Assembly: GCA_029783825.1 (NCBI GenBank)
Contig: JAREIK010017140.1
Span: forward strand, 1 to 64,000
DNA length: 64,000 bases
Source: Sapria himalayana
Taxonomy: Eukaryota; Streptophyta; Magnoliopsida; Malpighiales; Rafflesiaceae
Direction: 5' to 3'
The notes under the pieces were generated by a model. That model made no database searches. It was not told where the DNA came from and was given only the letters and a program-made list of their open reading frames with translations. Shown here in pieces: positions 48,201-60,491 of the stretch. A program made the position numbers and the translations under genes. Position 1 is the stretch's first letter. Every line of letters starts with the position of its first letter.

Positions 48201-49448
48201 ATAAACAGAATAATAAGAAGAATTAAAGAATTAGAAGAATTAGAATTCTTATAAGATTAAGAAAAATAAAAAGACTTAGAAAAATAAGAAGAATAATATG
48301 ATAATAAAATTATTAAAATAATTAGAATATGCAGAATAAGAAGAATTAGAAGACTGAGAAGAATAAGAATAATAATATCAATAAGAATAAGAAGAAAAAG
48401 AAGAATAAAAAAAATAATAAAAAGAAGAATATGAAGAATAAGAAGATTATTAAGAATAAGAAGAATAAGAAGAATAAGAAGAATAAGAATAATAAGAATA
48501 ATCAAAAGAATAAGAATAATCAGAAGAATAAAAAAAATAAGAATAATTAGAAAAATAAGAAGAAAAAAACAAGTATAAATAGAAGAATAATATGAATGAG
48601 AAGATTACGAAAAATAATAAAATAAAGAAGACTAATAAAAATAAAAAAAATAATAAGAATAAGAAGAATAAGAAGAATAAGGAGAATAAGAAGAATAATA
48701 AAAATAAGAAGAATAATAAAATAAAGAAGAATAATAAGAATAATAAAAATAAGAAGAATAAGAAGAATAATAAGAATAAGAAGAATAAGAAGAGTAATTA
48801 GAATAAGAAGAATAAGAAGAATAAGAAGAATAAGATGAATAAGAACAATAAGAAGAATAAAAATAATAATAAAAATTATAAGAATTAAGAAGTATAAAAA
48901 GAATATGTAAAAAAAAAGAATAAGTAGAATAAGATGAATTAAAAGATTTAGAAGAATAAGAATAATGAGAAGAATAAAATAAATAAATAAAATAAAAAGA
49001 ATAAGAATAATTTATACGAATAAGAAGTACAAGAAGAAAAATAACAAAAAAAAATAAGAAAAAATAAGAAAAATAAGTAGAATAAAATAATAAGGAGAAT
49101 AAGAAAAAAAGAAGATTAAGAAGATTGAAATTAAAATAAGAATAAAAAGATTAAGAAGAATAAGAAGAATAATAAGAATAAGAAAAATAAAAAAAAATAA
49201 GAAGAATTAGAAGTAAATAAGAATATGAAGAATTAAATGAATAAGAAGAATAAGAAGAATATAAATAATAAAAATAATATGAAGAATAACAAGAATAACT
49301 CGAAAAAAAAAGAATAAGAACTATATATAAATAAGAAGAATAAGAAGAATAAGAAGAATAAGAAAATAAGAAGAATAAGAACAAAAAACAATAAAATAAT
49401 AAGAATAATAAGAATAATAAGAATAATAAGAATAATAAGAATAATAAG
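42256..49448 (+). repeat. (AAGAAGAAT)n microsatellite block 4, with higher-order structure
   Basis: The longest block, 7.2 kb. A marker word TTAGAAGACTTAGAAGAAT, foreign to the basic unit, recurs near 42705, 43070, 43508 (variant), 44341, 44646, 44725, 45640, 47233 and 47752, with weaker versions near 46170, 46791 and 48343. Segments around it repeat over hundreds of bases: 43110-43310 and 43545-43740 are nearly the same (about 430 bp apart), with a third version at 44690-44900. So the block grew partly by segmental duplication, not only slippage. A clean (AATAATAAG)n run closes it at 49390-49448. Confidence 0.9.
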
Positions 49449-49729
49449 GTAGTAGTTAGTGAGAAAATGCTTTCAACTTCTAAAAGAGAAAACTCACTTC
49501 ATTTTCTTATTTTCAATAATGTTCTCAATTCTAGAGGGAGAAAACTTTAATTTCTAGAGAGTGAAATATCCATTCCTACTAAATCCAAGCTTTTTGCAAG
49601 CTCAATATGGAGACCTCTTATCAATTAAGAAATCTTTTGCTTCAATTTTAAAGGAACCCGTGCTATCTCCCCATTTATCGGGAACAAACATGGAAGTCCC
49701 ATGATATTTTTCTTTCCGAGGAGTTAAAG

Positions 49730-50303
49730 AACTTACAAAGGTCTTCAAATCCATGCTGATAGAAAAGTTCTTTCCTGGCAGACCTAGCGAGAATGAGATA
49801 CATACCTTCTTTAATTCACTTAAGCTCAAAGGAATGGTTAAGTTCACCATTTTCGATGCTAAACACATATTTTACATTGCATGATGGAGAAAGATTATAA
49901 CCGTATTTGGTTAAGTGGAAATGGAATGTTAATGGCTACCCTATGCGAATATTGAAATGCACGAAAAACTTCAGTCCTCATGTGGAAGCCCTAGTCGCCC
50001 CGTTATGGTTTTTTATCCCGAATCTTCCAATATTTATGTATATTATGCATTCTTTCACTCTATTGCTTCATGTTTGGGTATTCCTATGATGTAAGATCAT
50101 GCGATAGTAAACATGACTAGGCTGAGTAAGGCTCGAGTATGTGTTGAGTATAACTTGCTTACACATTCGCCTACAAGAATCTGGATAGGTCGTGGGGAGG
50201 AAGACCAGAGTATAGGTTTCTATCAACCTGTCATGCCATAAATACTACCATCCTATTGTAATGTATGTAAGGGGCAAGGGCATGACAAGGGGGAGTGTAG
50301 GCT
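49730..50303 (+). pseudogene. LINE copy 5: DUF4283 and zinc knuckle, most complete N-terminal domain in the window
   Basis: A long frame reads GVKELTKVFKSMLIEKFFPG, then RPSENEIHTFFNSLKLKGMV and KFTIFDAKHIFYIA (about 49727-49880): the first half of DUF4283, with the KFFPGRPS and F..L.LKG signatures. Then come stops and shifts through WKWNVNGYPMRILKCTKNFS and VEALVAPLWFFIPNLPIF. The zinc knuckle YCNVCKGQGHDKGEC sits near 50256-50300 with all ligands. The 5' leader, 49449-49726, has no clear coding content. Confidence 0.83.
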
Positions 50304-50935
50304 AGGGCTATAGAAGAAGGGAAGAGAGAGGGGGCATGAAGGTAAAGGATGGGTAAGCGAAAAGAAGTTATGGATTAGGAGGCAAGAGGGGTAGGAATCA
50401 GAAAGGGCATTTCATTAGAGGTAGTTTAAGGGCATTATTGAAGGCAACAAGAAGAGGGAGGAGGCAAGGGCAGTGGGTCTTCTGGATCTTGCAGAAGGTC
50501 CAGATATGGAGGTCCAGAAGAAGCAAGGAATGGCCAGTAACATTAGAGGGCTAAGGCTAGTAGAGGAAGGAGGAGGCAACCCTAAAAGAATTGAGGAGTA
50601 TGGCAGTAAGGGCACAGAGAGCAGGGAGGAATGGGCAGAAGTTGATAACGGTGAAGGCTGGATGGAGGTGAAAGGGAAGAGAAAGATGGATAAAAAATTA
50701 AAGTCTAGGAGGGTTTTGAGGTAGAAAGAGGAGGAATATAGCTGGATTGATGAGGATCTTCTGGATTTTCCAGAAGTAGACTCAGACATATTCAGCTTTC
50801 CCTCATTAGGTAGGGATGAAGTAGAGGGGATGGGGGATACAATAAAAGTGAAGAATGATTTAGAGCTCTATGAGGAGGATTGGGAGAAGCTCCCTAGGAA
50901 TCAAGCTATGGAAGCCTTAAGAAAAATGGCAATGT
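50304..50935 (+). other. LINE copy 5: purine-rich linker with acidic tail
   Basis: Gly/Glu/Arg/Lys-rich linker between zinc knuckle and endonuclease, partly open (50473-50724: EGGGNPKRIEEYGSKGTES and WMEVKGKRKMDKKLK). The SWIDEDLLDFPEVDSDIFSF segment near 50740-50797 is acidic and hydrophobic. The equivalent spots in copies 3 and 4 also carry an ED-DLLS motif (EDDLLSEVE near 36990), so this short motif seems conserved in the family. Confidence 0.6.
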
Positions 50936-51084
50936 AACTTTGGCAGCATCCTAAATATAGGGAATTAATGTAAATTACTCCTAGTGCAGCAAAATAGTCA
51001 AGAAATAGGAAGAAATATTTAAATAAGACATATGAGTCAAAATGTACTAAGAGAGCTCAAGCCAAATCTAGATTTTATTGTTAG

Positions 51085-51765
51085 ATGCCTATACTGGAAT
51101 ATAAGGGGTGTGGCCAATAACCCCTCGATTAATAGGTTAAAAAAATTAATAAAAATACATAAAATTAACTTAGTTATTATAGTGGAACCTATGATAGATA
51201 AGGATTAGGTGAATAAATATAGTAAGATTTTAGGTTTTAATAACGCATATGAAAATCTAAATAGTAAGCTCTGGATCATGTGCAACAATAAACTGGATAT
51301 TATAATCCTAAAAGATACAGAGCATGTAGTTCATTTTAAAATTGATAAAAAAGTAGAAGGAATAATATCAGTGGTATATGCAAAAAATGCTAAGAAATAT
51401 AGATTAGAGTTATGGAAGGAGATGGAGGACATAGCTATCAAGGATACTCCATAAATCATTGGAAAAGATTTTAATGTGATAAGGAATTCACAGGAAAAGA
51501 AAGGAGGTAAACCTCCTGATACTATGGCCATGACACAATTTAATGATATAATATGCAGAGCTAACTTGATGGAAGTGGATTTTACAGGATCTCTATTCAC
51601 TTGGCGTAACAACTAGCATAAAAGAGGAGCAATTGGGCTAGACTAGACAGGGTTATGTGTAATGCTAAGTAGGTTTCTAAGCAAGGGGTTATAGGACTAA
51701 GGTATTTAAATAGAACATGCTCGGATCACAGTCCATTGCTACTCTTATTCATAAAAATCATCAGA
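51085..51765 (+). pseudogene. LINE copy 5: APE-type endonuclease remnant
   Basis: CLYWNIRGVANNPS near 51087, LVIIVEPMID (catalytic Glu), LWIMCNNKLDIIILKDTEHV, IISVVYAKNAKKYRLELWKE, then a stop and IIGKDFNVIRNS near 51456, where GGDFN has become GKDFN. EVDFTGSLFTWRNN follows with a shifted frame, and TCSDHSPLLLLF near 51715-51750 keeps the SDH motif. The stop for the Pro-Trp segment (TP*IIG) and frameshifts disable it. Confidence 0.8.
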
Positions 51766-52105
51766 TGGTAGGAAGCTTTAATTTTTAGAATATGTGGGCA
51801 AAAAGTACAAAGATTTTGAAATGGTAGTGAAGGAGTCATGGAAAGAACCAGCATATGGGAAACCAATTTAGGTACTATCATTCAAGTTATGTAGATTAAG
51901 AAACAATTTGCAATTATGGAACAAAGAAATTTTGGAAATCTAAATTTAAAGATTAAACAAGCAGAAGAAGCAGTGGAGAAGCTGGATCTAGAATTTGAGA
52001 GTAATTAGAGTGAGGAGTCCACACTTAAACTGAGTGAGTCTAAAGGACAATTTAGGCTCAGATTGCACATGGAGGATTTTTTTGGAAATAGCGGGCAAAA
52101 ACTAA

Positions 52106-53540
52106 ATGGCTAAAAATGGTGATCGAAATACAAAATTTTTTCATAATATGAGTAGTGTTAAAACACAAAGAAATAAGATTAAGGGTATCAAGAATAGGGA
52201 AGGTACATGGGTAGAAAAAGATAAAGAAATAGCAGCCCTTTTTGAGGACTTTTTTAAGAGTCACTTATGCGGGCAAGCTAGACATGAAGGAAACTCATTA
52301 GTGAAAGAATTCAAAACTACTATTACAAATGAATATAATCAAAAGAATGGAAGGATTCCTGGGGATGAAGAGGTTAGAGAAGCTATGTTTAGTTTAGATA
52401 AAGATAGTGCGGCAGGCCCAGATGGCTGAAATAACTATTTTTTTTTCAGTTATGCTGGCATATATTAAAAATGATATTGTAATGTCTATTTCAAGCTTTT
52501 TTGCAGGTGCGAATATTTTAAAAGCATAGGTGAACTTTTTTATTATGCTTATCCCTAAAAAGGTATCTCCTTAGAAATGTGAGGATTTTAGACCAATTAG
52601 CTTATGTAATATAGTTTATAAAATTTTGACAAAAATCTTGCAAAGTAGGCTAGGCTATATTTTGTCGGAGATAATTTCTAAAGACAAATGGGTTTCGTCA
52701 AAAATAGATTAATGACGGAAAATATAAGGCTGGCATCTGAAATGATGTAGGAAATAGCTACGAAAACTAGATGTGAAAATCTATTAATAAAGCTAGATTT
52801 GTCTAAAGCCTTTGATAGGGTAGAGTGAGACACACTCTGCTTTGTCATGAGAAAGTTAGGCTTTTCAGAGTTATGCATAGATTTAATATACAGATGTGTT
52901 TCTAGCACATGTGTAAGGATCATTGTGAATGGAAAGAAAGGAGAAGAATTTAAGCCAAGGAGAGGCTTAAAGCAAGGGATTCTTTGTCTCCTTTATTATT
53001 TGATATATATCTAGATTTACTGATTCTTAACTTAAACTACAATATGTCGGATTGTAAAATTATACCTTTTAGGCAATCTAAAAACACTCTGAGAATAGGT
53101 TGTTTAGCTTATGTGGATGATTTAATAATTTTTATAAATACCAGTAGAAGATCATTAATGAATTTAATGAAGTTATTGCAAAGATTTGAGACTAAGACAG
53201 GGCAAACAATGAATAAAAATAAGTATCAATTTATGTTAAGATCTAAAATGTCTGATAAAGAGGCTACAAAAGTTAGAAATATTATAGGTTTAAAGAAAAT
53301 TATAGGAGCATTAATGTACTTGGGTTGTCCTATATAAGAGTGTATATTACGAAAGAAATATTTAAGCTTTTTACAAGAAAAAATGAGAAGGAAATTGCAG
53401 GGTGGAAGAAAAATTTATTGGGATTCGGGGGTAGGATTACTCTGATTTCTCATGTACTTCAAAGTACACAGAAACATATTTTGTCAGTTATTCACCTCCT
53501 AAAAAGTTCATAAAGAGATTAGAGATGGAAATGAAAACCT
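52106..53540 (+). pseudogene. LINE copy 5: reverse transcriptase remnant, YVDD type
   Basis: Fingers: KNGDRNTKFFHNMSSVKTQR at 52109, FEDFFKSHLCGQARHEG, SAAGPDG followed by TGA for Trp (52427). Palm: FRPISLCNIVYKILTKIL near 52588, GFVKNRLMTENIRLASEM near 52687, motif A KLDLSKAFDRVE with TGA for the next Trp (about 52790-52829), RRGLKQGI near 52961, motif C LAYVDDLIIFINTS at 53107. Thumb: ALMYLGCPI and IAGWKKNLLGFGGRITLISH. Shifts near 53337 and 53513. The segment 51770-52105 is the decayed link to the endonuclease. Confidence 0.83.
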
Positions 53541-54419
53541 TTTTATGGGGCAAAAAAGACGGGAGGCAGAAGCTTCATTGGAAAAATTAGAAAGATATAT
53601 GTTATCCAAAAGAGAAAGTTGGTTAGGAATAATTAGTTTAGAAGATAAGGCCTCAGCATTGGATTGCAAAGGTTGGTGGAGATTGAAAAATAATAATAGC
53701 TTGTGGGCTAAATATATGAGGGAAATATGGGTGTGGAAGTAATAAAAGTCTAAAGAAGGCCTCAAATAATTGGAATGCACTGGAAAAATAGAAAGGGGTA
53801 GTAGAATCATTCTCGATATTGCACAAGAGTGGCTGGAAATGGATGCTCAACCCACAAGGAAATTTCACATTAAAATTGGTAAAAGAAGTGAATAGAAAAA
53901 AAAACTTGTTCAATATATTTTAAATGGGTCTGGAAAAAAGATATCCCACATAAAATGTGTTTGCTTGCCTGGAAAGTTTTTATAATGCAATACCGGTGGA
54001 TAATAATGTGCAACTGAAATTACAGATCATCTGTTCTCGGAAGGTAAAATTGTAGCTAAGGTTTAGAAGGAGCTGGAAAAATTTGTTTGGATAAATATTA
54101 AAGAGACATGATTAATAGCTAGAGTGAGGAAATGGGAAGGAGAAATTTCAAAAAGTTCAACCAAAAATGGTTTACTCAAAATCTTCCGCATGTGGTTATC
54201 TAGAGTTTATGGAAAGCTAGAAATAATAGAAGATATGATGGTAATAAAATGAACTCAACTAATATATTAAAAGATATTAGGAGAGAGATTATATATCTTT
54301 AATAAAGCCAATAAGCACTGAAAATATAGATGCGGAAAGAGCATTTAAGAACTCATGGACACTTGTAATGAGTAAGGTGAAGCCTCAGAGTGTAAAGAGC
54401 ATAAGTTGGAATAAGCATC

Positions 54420-54915
54420 CTACAGGACATTTATCTTTTAATACGGATGGAAGTTTTAATAGAGACATGGGGGCAGCAGAAGGGGGAGGCATAATTAGAG
54501 ATTCACAAGGGCAAATTATTAAAGCTTACTCTCTGTCATGCAAGGCTACATCGCCGATACACTCAGAAATTAGCACACTCGGAAAAGGGTTGTAGGTTTG
54601 TAAGGAGCTTGATTTGAAAAACATACAAATCAAGGTGGACTCTAATTGCTAGTAGATTTAGCAAAAAATAAAATATCTTTATGGAAATATGAAGAGGAGA
54701 GCAAAGAGATTGTAAATCTTATGAAGGAGGTGAAGGCATCTATTCATCACATTTACAGGGAGGTAAATGTGCTTGCTGTCTCTTTAGCTAGAATAGGCCT
54801 CCATAAAGTGTATAAAGATTTCGATGAGGAATCCTTACCAGTTAGGTTACAAAGATTAGCTAGACTAGATAGATTAGCATTCCTCTATCTAAGGGTTAAA
54901 AATGCTAGGATCTGA
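54420..54915 (+). pseudogene. LINE copy 5: RNase H remnant
   Basis: LSFNTDGSFNRDMGAAEGGG (catalytic Asp kept), IRDSQGQIIKAYSL, PIHSEISTLGKGL (Glu kept), stop for Gln at 54593, then NIQIKVDS (Asp kept) and a frameshift. The last part, LVDLAKNKISLWKYEEESKE and HHIYREVNVLAVSLARIG, has lost the fourth catalytic Asp (AVSLA for ADKLA). It ends near 54915. zf-RVT upstream (54000-54055) is damaged: only ITDHLFSEGKIVAK is clear. The link 53540-54000 keeps WLEMDAQPTRKFHIKI-like pieces. Confidence 0.8.
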
Positions 54916-55952
54916 GAGCTAGTGAGAGAGGGGCCACTGGGGGAAGAAGATGAAATATAATTGTTTAGGAAGGGGGGCACATATGTTTTTTGTTGTTTGC
55001 TATTTTGCAGGTCTAGAGCACTACTAAAAATGGAAGAGTTGCTAGCTCCAAAAGTTGTATGTATCTTGTGTAGGGTTTCTGCAGGTGAATGGTAGGCTAA
55101 TCAAGTCTGGGATTTGGCAGAAGGTTCATGTTGTAGAGTAGGAGAAGAGATAGAAGATGAAAGCATGAGGATATTCATGTTTTTCATGATTTCTATTTTC
55201 CAGTTTGCTTTTAGGTGTAAAGCAAATAAGGGAGGGAAGGGTAAATGGAGAGGAAGTTATATTAGATTGTATGGAATATTAGTTTGTTGCAGAAAATTGT
55301 ATTACTGCTAGAGATTAGAGCCTCTGGTTGCTTAAGTCTCAAATGTAGGAAGTAGTCAGTGTCACAGACAGGAGTAGCGGCAGGAAGGCAGTGCACTATT
55401 TGGAGAAGGCCAATGGTATAGTTGAATTAAAGTTGGCAAGAGGCTTAAGTAATCAGTAGTAGAAATGAGTTCGGCAACAGCAGGTAGGCAAAAAATGGTA
55501 ATCTTGGAATTTCTAGGAAGGAAGAGGCAAGCAAAGGAGAAGAGCAATCACATATGTAGTTAAATTTTTGGAACTATTCGAACAGAATTTTAAGTTGTAA
55601 TGCTATTAAGGGGGGATAGGGAAATGGGTAGAAGGCTATGCTTTTCTAGTTTTATAGGAGAGCAGAATTCTAACCTCGTGGATACAATAAGGAGCAGAAT
55701 GAGGAAAGAGGGGAAAGGATCACATATCTTTGATTGGCATTCATAAATAGAAGGAAAGCCAGCACGAGGGACATGCCACAAGAGATTTAAAGGGCTCTAT
55801 TGTGTTTTTTTTGTTTAAATTTAAAGGTGTCAATTTAGCTAGTAGGTGCTAAGAGGGGTAAATGGGAGAAGGGTAGTAAATAAGTAGTTTGTAAAATGGG
55901 CATTCCTCCGCCAAAAGAGAGATGATTATAATAATAAAATGAACTTTATAAA
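54916..55952 (+). other. LINE copy 5: 3' untranslated region
   Basis: Non-coding, about 1 kb, ending in the family terminus at 55857-55957 (GGGTAAATGGG, GTAAAATGGGCATTCCTCCG, CCAAAAGAGAG, ATAATAATAAAATGAAC, A-run). Short frames on either strand are unsupported. Confidence 0.7.
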
Positions 55953-56770
55953 AAAAAGAATAAGATGAATAATAGGAATAAAAAGAATAAGAGGATTAAG
56001 AAGAATAAGAGGAATAATAAGAATAAGAGGAATAATAAGAATAAGAGGAATAAGAGGAATGAGAGGAATAAGAGGAATGAGAGGAATAAGAGGAATGAGA
56101 GGAATAAAAAGAATAAGAGGAATAAGAGGAACTTAAGGAATAAGAGGAATAAGAGGAACTTAAGGAATAAGAGGAATTAGACGAATAAAAAGAATCAGAA
56201 GAATAGAAAGATTAGTTGGAATAGAAGAAAAGAAGAAAAGAAGAAAATAAGAAAAGAAGAAAACGAAAAAGAATAATAAGAAGAATAAGAAGATTGATAA
56301 GAAATATGAAGAATGAGAAGATTGACAACAAATATAAGAATAAGAAGAAGAATAAAATAATAATATGAATAAAAAGAATAGGAAAAATAAGGAGAATATG
56401 AATAAAAAAAAGAATAAGAAGAATAATAAGATTAAAAAGAAAAATAAGAATAAGAAGATTAAGAAGAAGAAAAATCAATAAAGAAATTAAAAAGGATAAT
56501 AATAATAAGACAAGTAAAAATAATAAGAAAATTAGAAGAATAATAAGAATATGAAGAATTAGAAGAAATAAGAAGTAGAAGAATGAATAGGAAGAAAAAG
56601 AATAATAAAATGAATAAGAAGAATAACAAGAATAACAAGAATAAGAAGAATAAGGAGAATAAGAAGAAAAAGAATAATAAAATGAATAAGAAGAAAAAGA
56701 AGAATTAGAGGAATAACAAGAATAAGGAGAATAAAAAGAATAAGAATACTAAGAAGAATATAAAAAATAA
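55953..56770 (+). repeat. (AAGAAGAAT)n microsatellite block 5 with homogenised AGG variant
   Basis: Between LINE copies 5 and 6. At 55990-56175 the unit is almost uniformly AATAAGAGG or AATGAGAGG, in alternation (18-bp period), and a 27-bp unit ending GGAACTTAA occurs twice at about 56113-56166. The rest returns to the common AAGAAGAAT type. Confidence 0.95.
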
Positions 56771-57290
56771 AATGAGTTGTTTGGCAGGAAGTTGTGCAAA
56801 GCTATCTGTACTGCTCCATTCTTGGTATTTGTATGTTTGCTAGAATGAAGGTTCTGTAGTTGTCAAAGACTATATGATCTATCAACATAATACAAAAAAA
56901 ATTAAAGCTTAGATATCACTAATCTATGTTGGAAATGGATAAAATAGTAGAAAGGCTGCCAAAATTTTAACCTAGAGAAGTAGTAGATAAGCTGTCAGGA
57001 AAGGAAAGAGGGTGTAGCTTTGAAAGGAAGAAAGCATATGTAGACTTAATGGGCAGAAAGAAAAAGTGCAAATAATTTAAAGCATGCTGCACATCATGAA
57101 AATTAGATTGAGGAAATAACTCAAATCTATTTTTATTTTTAAACACATGTAGCCTGCCAAGTTTCAAATGTTCATTGTTTTTTCTTTTGTTAATGGTGTA
57201 AAAGGGTCAAAGGGTAGTTTTCAAGATTGTAACAATTGTATTCCTCTGCTAAAAGAGAGAGCTTTTATAAAAATAAAACAAACATTAAAA
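56771..57290 (+). mobile_element. LINE copy 6, 3'-end fragment
   Basis: Only the last 0.5 kb of the element: it begins in the 3' untranslated region (TGTTTGGCAGGAAGTTGTGC; related to copy 4 from about 41735) and ends in the family terminus at 57195-57296 (GGTGTAAAAGGGTCAAAGGG, GTAACAATTGTATTCCTCTG, A-run). Severe 5' truncation is typical of LINE insertion. Both flanks are microsatellite. No coding capacity. Confidence 0.85.
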
Positions 57291-57956
57291 AAAAGAAGAA
57301 TAAAATGAATAAAATGAAAAAGAATAAGATTAATAAAAAAAAATAATAAGAATAAGAATAATAAATAAATAAAAAGAATAAGAAGAATATGAACAATAAG
57401 AAAAATATTAATAATAAGAAGATTAAGAAGAAAGAGAAAAATAATAATAATCATAACAATAAGAAGAATAAAAAGAATAAAAATAATAAGAAAAAATGAA
57501 GAATAGAAAAATAAGAATAAAATGAAGAATAAAAATAAAATGAAGAATAAATAGACTAATAAGAATAATAAAAGAATAAAAGGGTAAGAAAAATAAGAAG
57601 AATTACAAGAATAAGAAGAATAATAAGAATAAGTTGAATAATAAGAATAAGAAGAATAAAAAATATAAGAAGAATAAAAAAAATAAGAAAAATAAGAAAA
57701 ATAAAAAAAATAAGAAAAATAAGAAGAATTAGAAGAATAAGAAGAATAAGAAGAATAAAAAGACTAAGAAAAATATGAAAAATAAGAATAATAAGAAAAA
57801 TAAGAAAAATAAGAAAAATAAGAAAAATAAAAAGAATAAGAAGAATAAGAAAAATATTAAAAATAATAAGAATAAGTAGATTAATAAGAATAAGAAGAAA
57901 AAGAATAAAAGAATATGAAGAATACAAAATATATTACGAATAAAAATAATAAGTAA

Positions 57957-57988
<32 letters not shown>

Positions 57989-58164
57989 GAATGAGAAGAA
58001 TAAGTAGAATAAGAATAATAAGAAGAATGAGAAGAATGAAAAGAATGAGAAGAATGAGAAGAATGAAAAGAATGAGAAGAATAAAAAGAATAAGAAGAAT
58101 AGAAAAATTAGAAAAATAAGAAGAATAATAAGAATTAGAATAATAATAAGAATCAGAAAAATAA
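57291..58164 (+). repeat. (AAGAAGAAT)n microsatellite block 6
   Basis: Tail of LINE copy 6, cut by CACTA element 3 at 58165. It includes (AAT)n at 57957-57985. At about 58005-58085 a 27-bp unit of three 9-mers, AATGAGAAG, AATGAAAAG and AATGAGAAG, occurs twice. This is a private variant that spread locally. Confidence 0.95.
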
Positions 58165-58179
58165 CACTACAAGAAAATA

Positions 58180-59290
58180 TTTATTTAGCTAGGGAATTTT
58201 AGACTGGGATCAATCCCTAGCTAAATTGCGAGGGATTAGCTTGGGAATACCAAAAGATTTATGATTTTTTATTGAAATTAAAATTTGCAACGCATTAGCT
58301 ATCGAGTATTTTTTGTCAATTCTACTCAAGAAAAATGAAGAATTTAGCTATGGATTTAGCGATTGATTAGCGATAGAAAGTTTTCTTTAATTCCACTCAA
58401 GAAAAGTGGAGAATTTAGCGATGGATTTAGCAATGGAAAATTTTTATAAATTCTGCTCAAGATAAGGGAGGAATTTAGCTACAGATTTAATGATCGAATT
58501 TTCCTAGCAAATAAAATCTGAAATTTAGCGATGGATTTTCTCTAGCTAATAAAATCTATTATTTAACATCGAATTTAGAGATGAATTTTTATATTTAAAA
58601 AAAATCCTGATTTTAGTGACGGATTTAATGATAGATTTTCTTTACCTAATAAAATTCATAATTTAGTGACAAATTCAGCGCGAATTTTCTTTACCTAATA
58701 AAATCCAAAATTTAGCTACGTATTTAGCAACTGAATTTTTCTTACAAATATAATCTAGAATTTAGCGATGAATTTAGCAACGAATTTTCCCTAGCTAATA
58801 AATTCCTGAATATAGCTACGGATTTAGAGATAAAATTTCCTTAGCTAATAAAATCTAGAATTTAGCTACAGATTTAGAGACGAAATTTCCATAGCTAATT
58901 ACATCCGAAACATAGCGACAAATTTAAGAGATGGAATTCCTTAGCTAATTACATCTGGAACATGGTGACAGATTTTAGTGATAGAATTTACCTAGCTAAT
59001 TACACCCTGAAATATTATGATGGATTTAGCAATGGAATTTTCCTAGTAATTACATACTAAAATAGCGACTGATTTTAGCGACAAACTTCCTTAGCCAATT
59101 ACTTACTGAATATAGCGACTGATATTTGTGACAGATTTTCCCTAGCTAATAAATACAAAATATATCGAAGGATTTAGCGACAGCAGTTCCCTTGTTAATT
59201 AAATCCGGAATATAGTGAAGGATTTAGTGACTCAACTTTCCTAACTAACTAAATCTAGAACACAGTGATGGAAAATCTCTAGCTAAAAAT
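58180..59290 (+). repeat. CACTA element 3: subterminal repeats
   Basis: About 15 copies of a degenerate unit of roughly 60 bp with the core ATTTAGCGACGGATTTAGCG and then TTTTCCTTAGCTAATAAA. Examples start near 58335, 58410, 58520, 58760, 58850, 59015 and 59100. Dense direct repeats next to the terminus are typical of CACTA elements and are expected to bind transposase; which bases bind is unknown here. Confidence 0.75.
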
Positions 59291-60446
59291 TAATTATTTA
59301 ATTTTTTTTAATTTATTATTAATTTTAATATTTTATTTAATTTTATTTATTAAATGTATGTTAATGGTATATAGATTAGCAATAGTTGAAAGATCTATTC
59401 TTCTCGTAAAATTATAAAAAAATGATATTATAAATAAATAATTTAAAAATATAAAATAAAAAAATTATATTAATAATGACTAAAATAACTATTTTTATGA
59501 TGTATTAATTTTTTAAAAAATTATCCAAAAAATTTTTCTAGAATTTTTAATTTAGAAACTAAATAATCTGTATTAAAAAAACATTAAATAAAAAATGAAA
59601 TAAGAATAATAATTTTTTTCACTATTTTAAAAATTAAATTAACATACATCAAAATTTCTACTAATATAAATGTAAATTAATTCATTTTATGATAAAATAT
59701 AAAATATTTTCAAAAATATCTGAATTGACGAATAAACTAGTAAATATTAATATTATTATAAGTATAAAAAAATTTATGATTATAGAAAACTTTTAAAAAA
59801 ATAAATAATACAAATTTTTAAAATCTTGAAATATAATAAAAATATAAATTTTAAATAAAGGTAAAAGAAAATAAAGTAATATTTATAAATAAATACTTAG
59901 ATGTTTTCTCCTACTAAAATTTATACAAATTAAATAATTGAGTAATATCTTTGCAATTAGCTTTTAACATTAAGTTTTTATTAAAATAATAAATATAACT
60001 TTTTTAAATTATCTTTTCACTTTAAGAAATTTTTTGAATTTAAAAATTATTAATGATATCAAATATTATGAAATTTTATTCATTAAAAATTATTTCATAT
60101 TATCTTCGTAAGAATTAATATGAATTCTTAAAAATTTATAACCATAAAATTTAAATATATATATATTTTAACATTAATAGTATTTTATAACTCTTAGGTG
60201 GGTGGCTAGAAGATAAATCATCTTTTCATTTATGTCTTATTAATTGATGTTTGTTAATTTTGTACCTATTGATATTTTTTTATAAGGCTAAACATATATC
60301 TTTTTAATTGTTTATATATTTATTGTTTAAATAAAATTATAATAAAAAATTATAAGGTATTTGTTTTTCATGTGTACCTTGCTACACGCATATTAATTTT
60401 GTTGAAAAAATTTAGATAGTAAATAAAATTAATGAGTGAGTTGTTG

Positions 60447-60491
<45 letters not shown>

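Larger units (their letters stand above)
49449..55952 (+). mobile_element. LINE copy 5, full length, dead
   Basis: About 6.5 kb from the microsatellite edge (GTAGTAGTTAGTGAGAAAAT) to the family terminus at 55857-55957. Domains in order: DUF4283 and zinc knuckle (49730-50303), linker (to about 50930), endonuclease (51085-51765), RT (52106-53540), RNase H (54420-54915), 3' untranslated region. Stops and frameshifts occur throughout. It is flanked by microsatellite on both sides. Confidence 0.9.

Noticed and set aside
29191..55952. LTR retrotransposon or pararetrovirus origin for the RT and RNase H
   Set aside because: No LTRs, integrase, protease or coat domains are seen. The APE-type endonuclease, KLDLSKAFDRVEW and GLRQGDPLSP motifs, and 5' truncations are LINE features.
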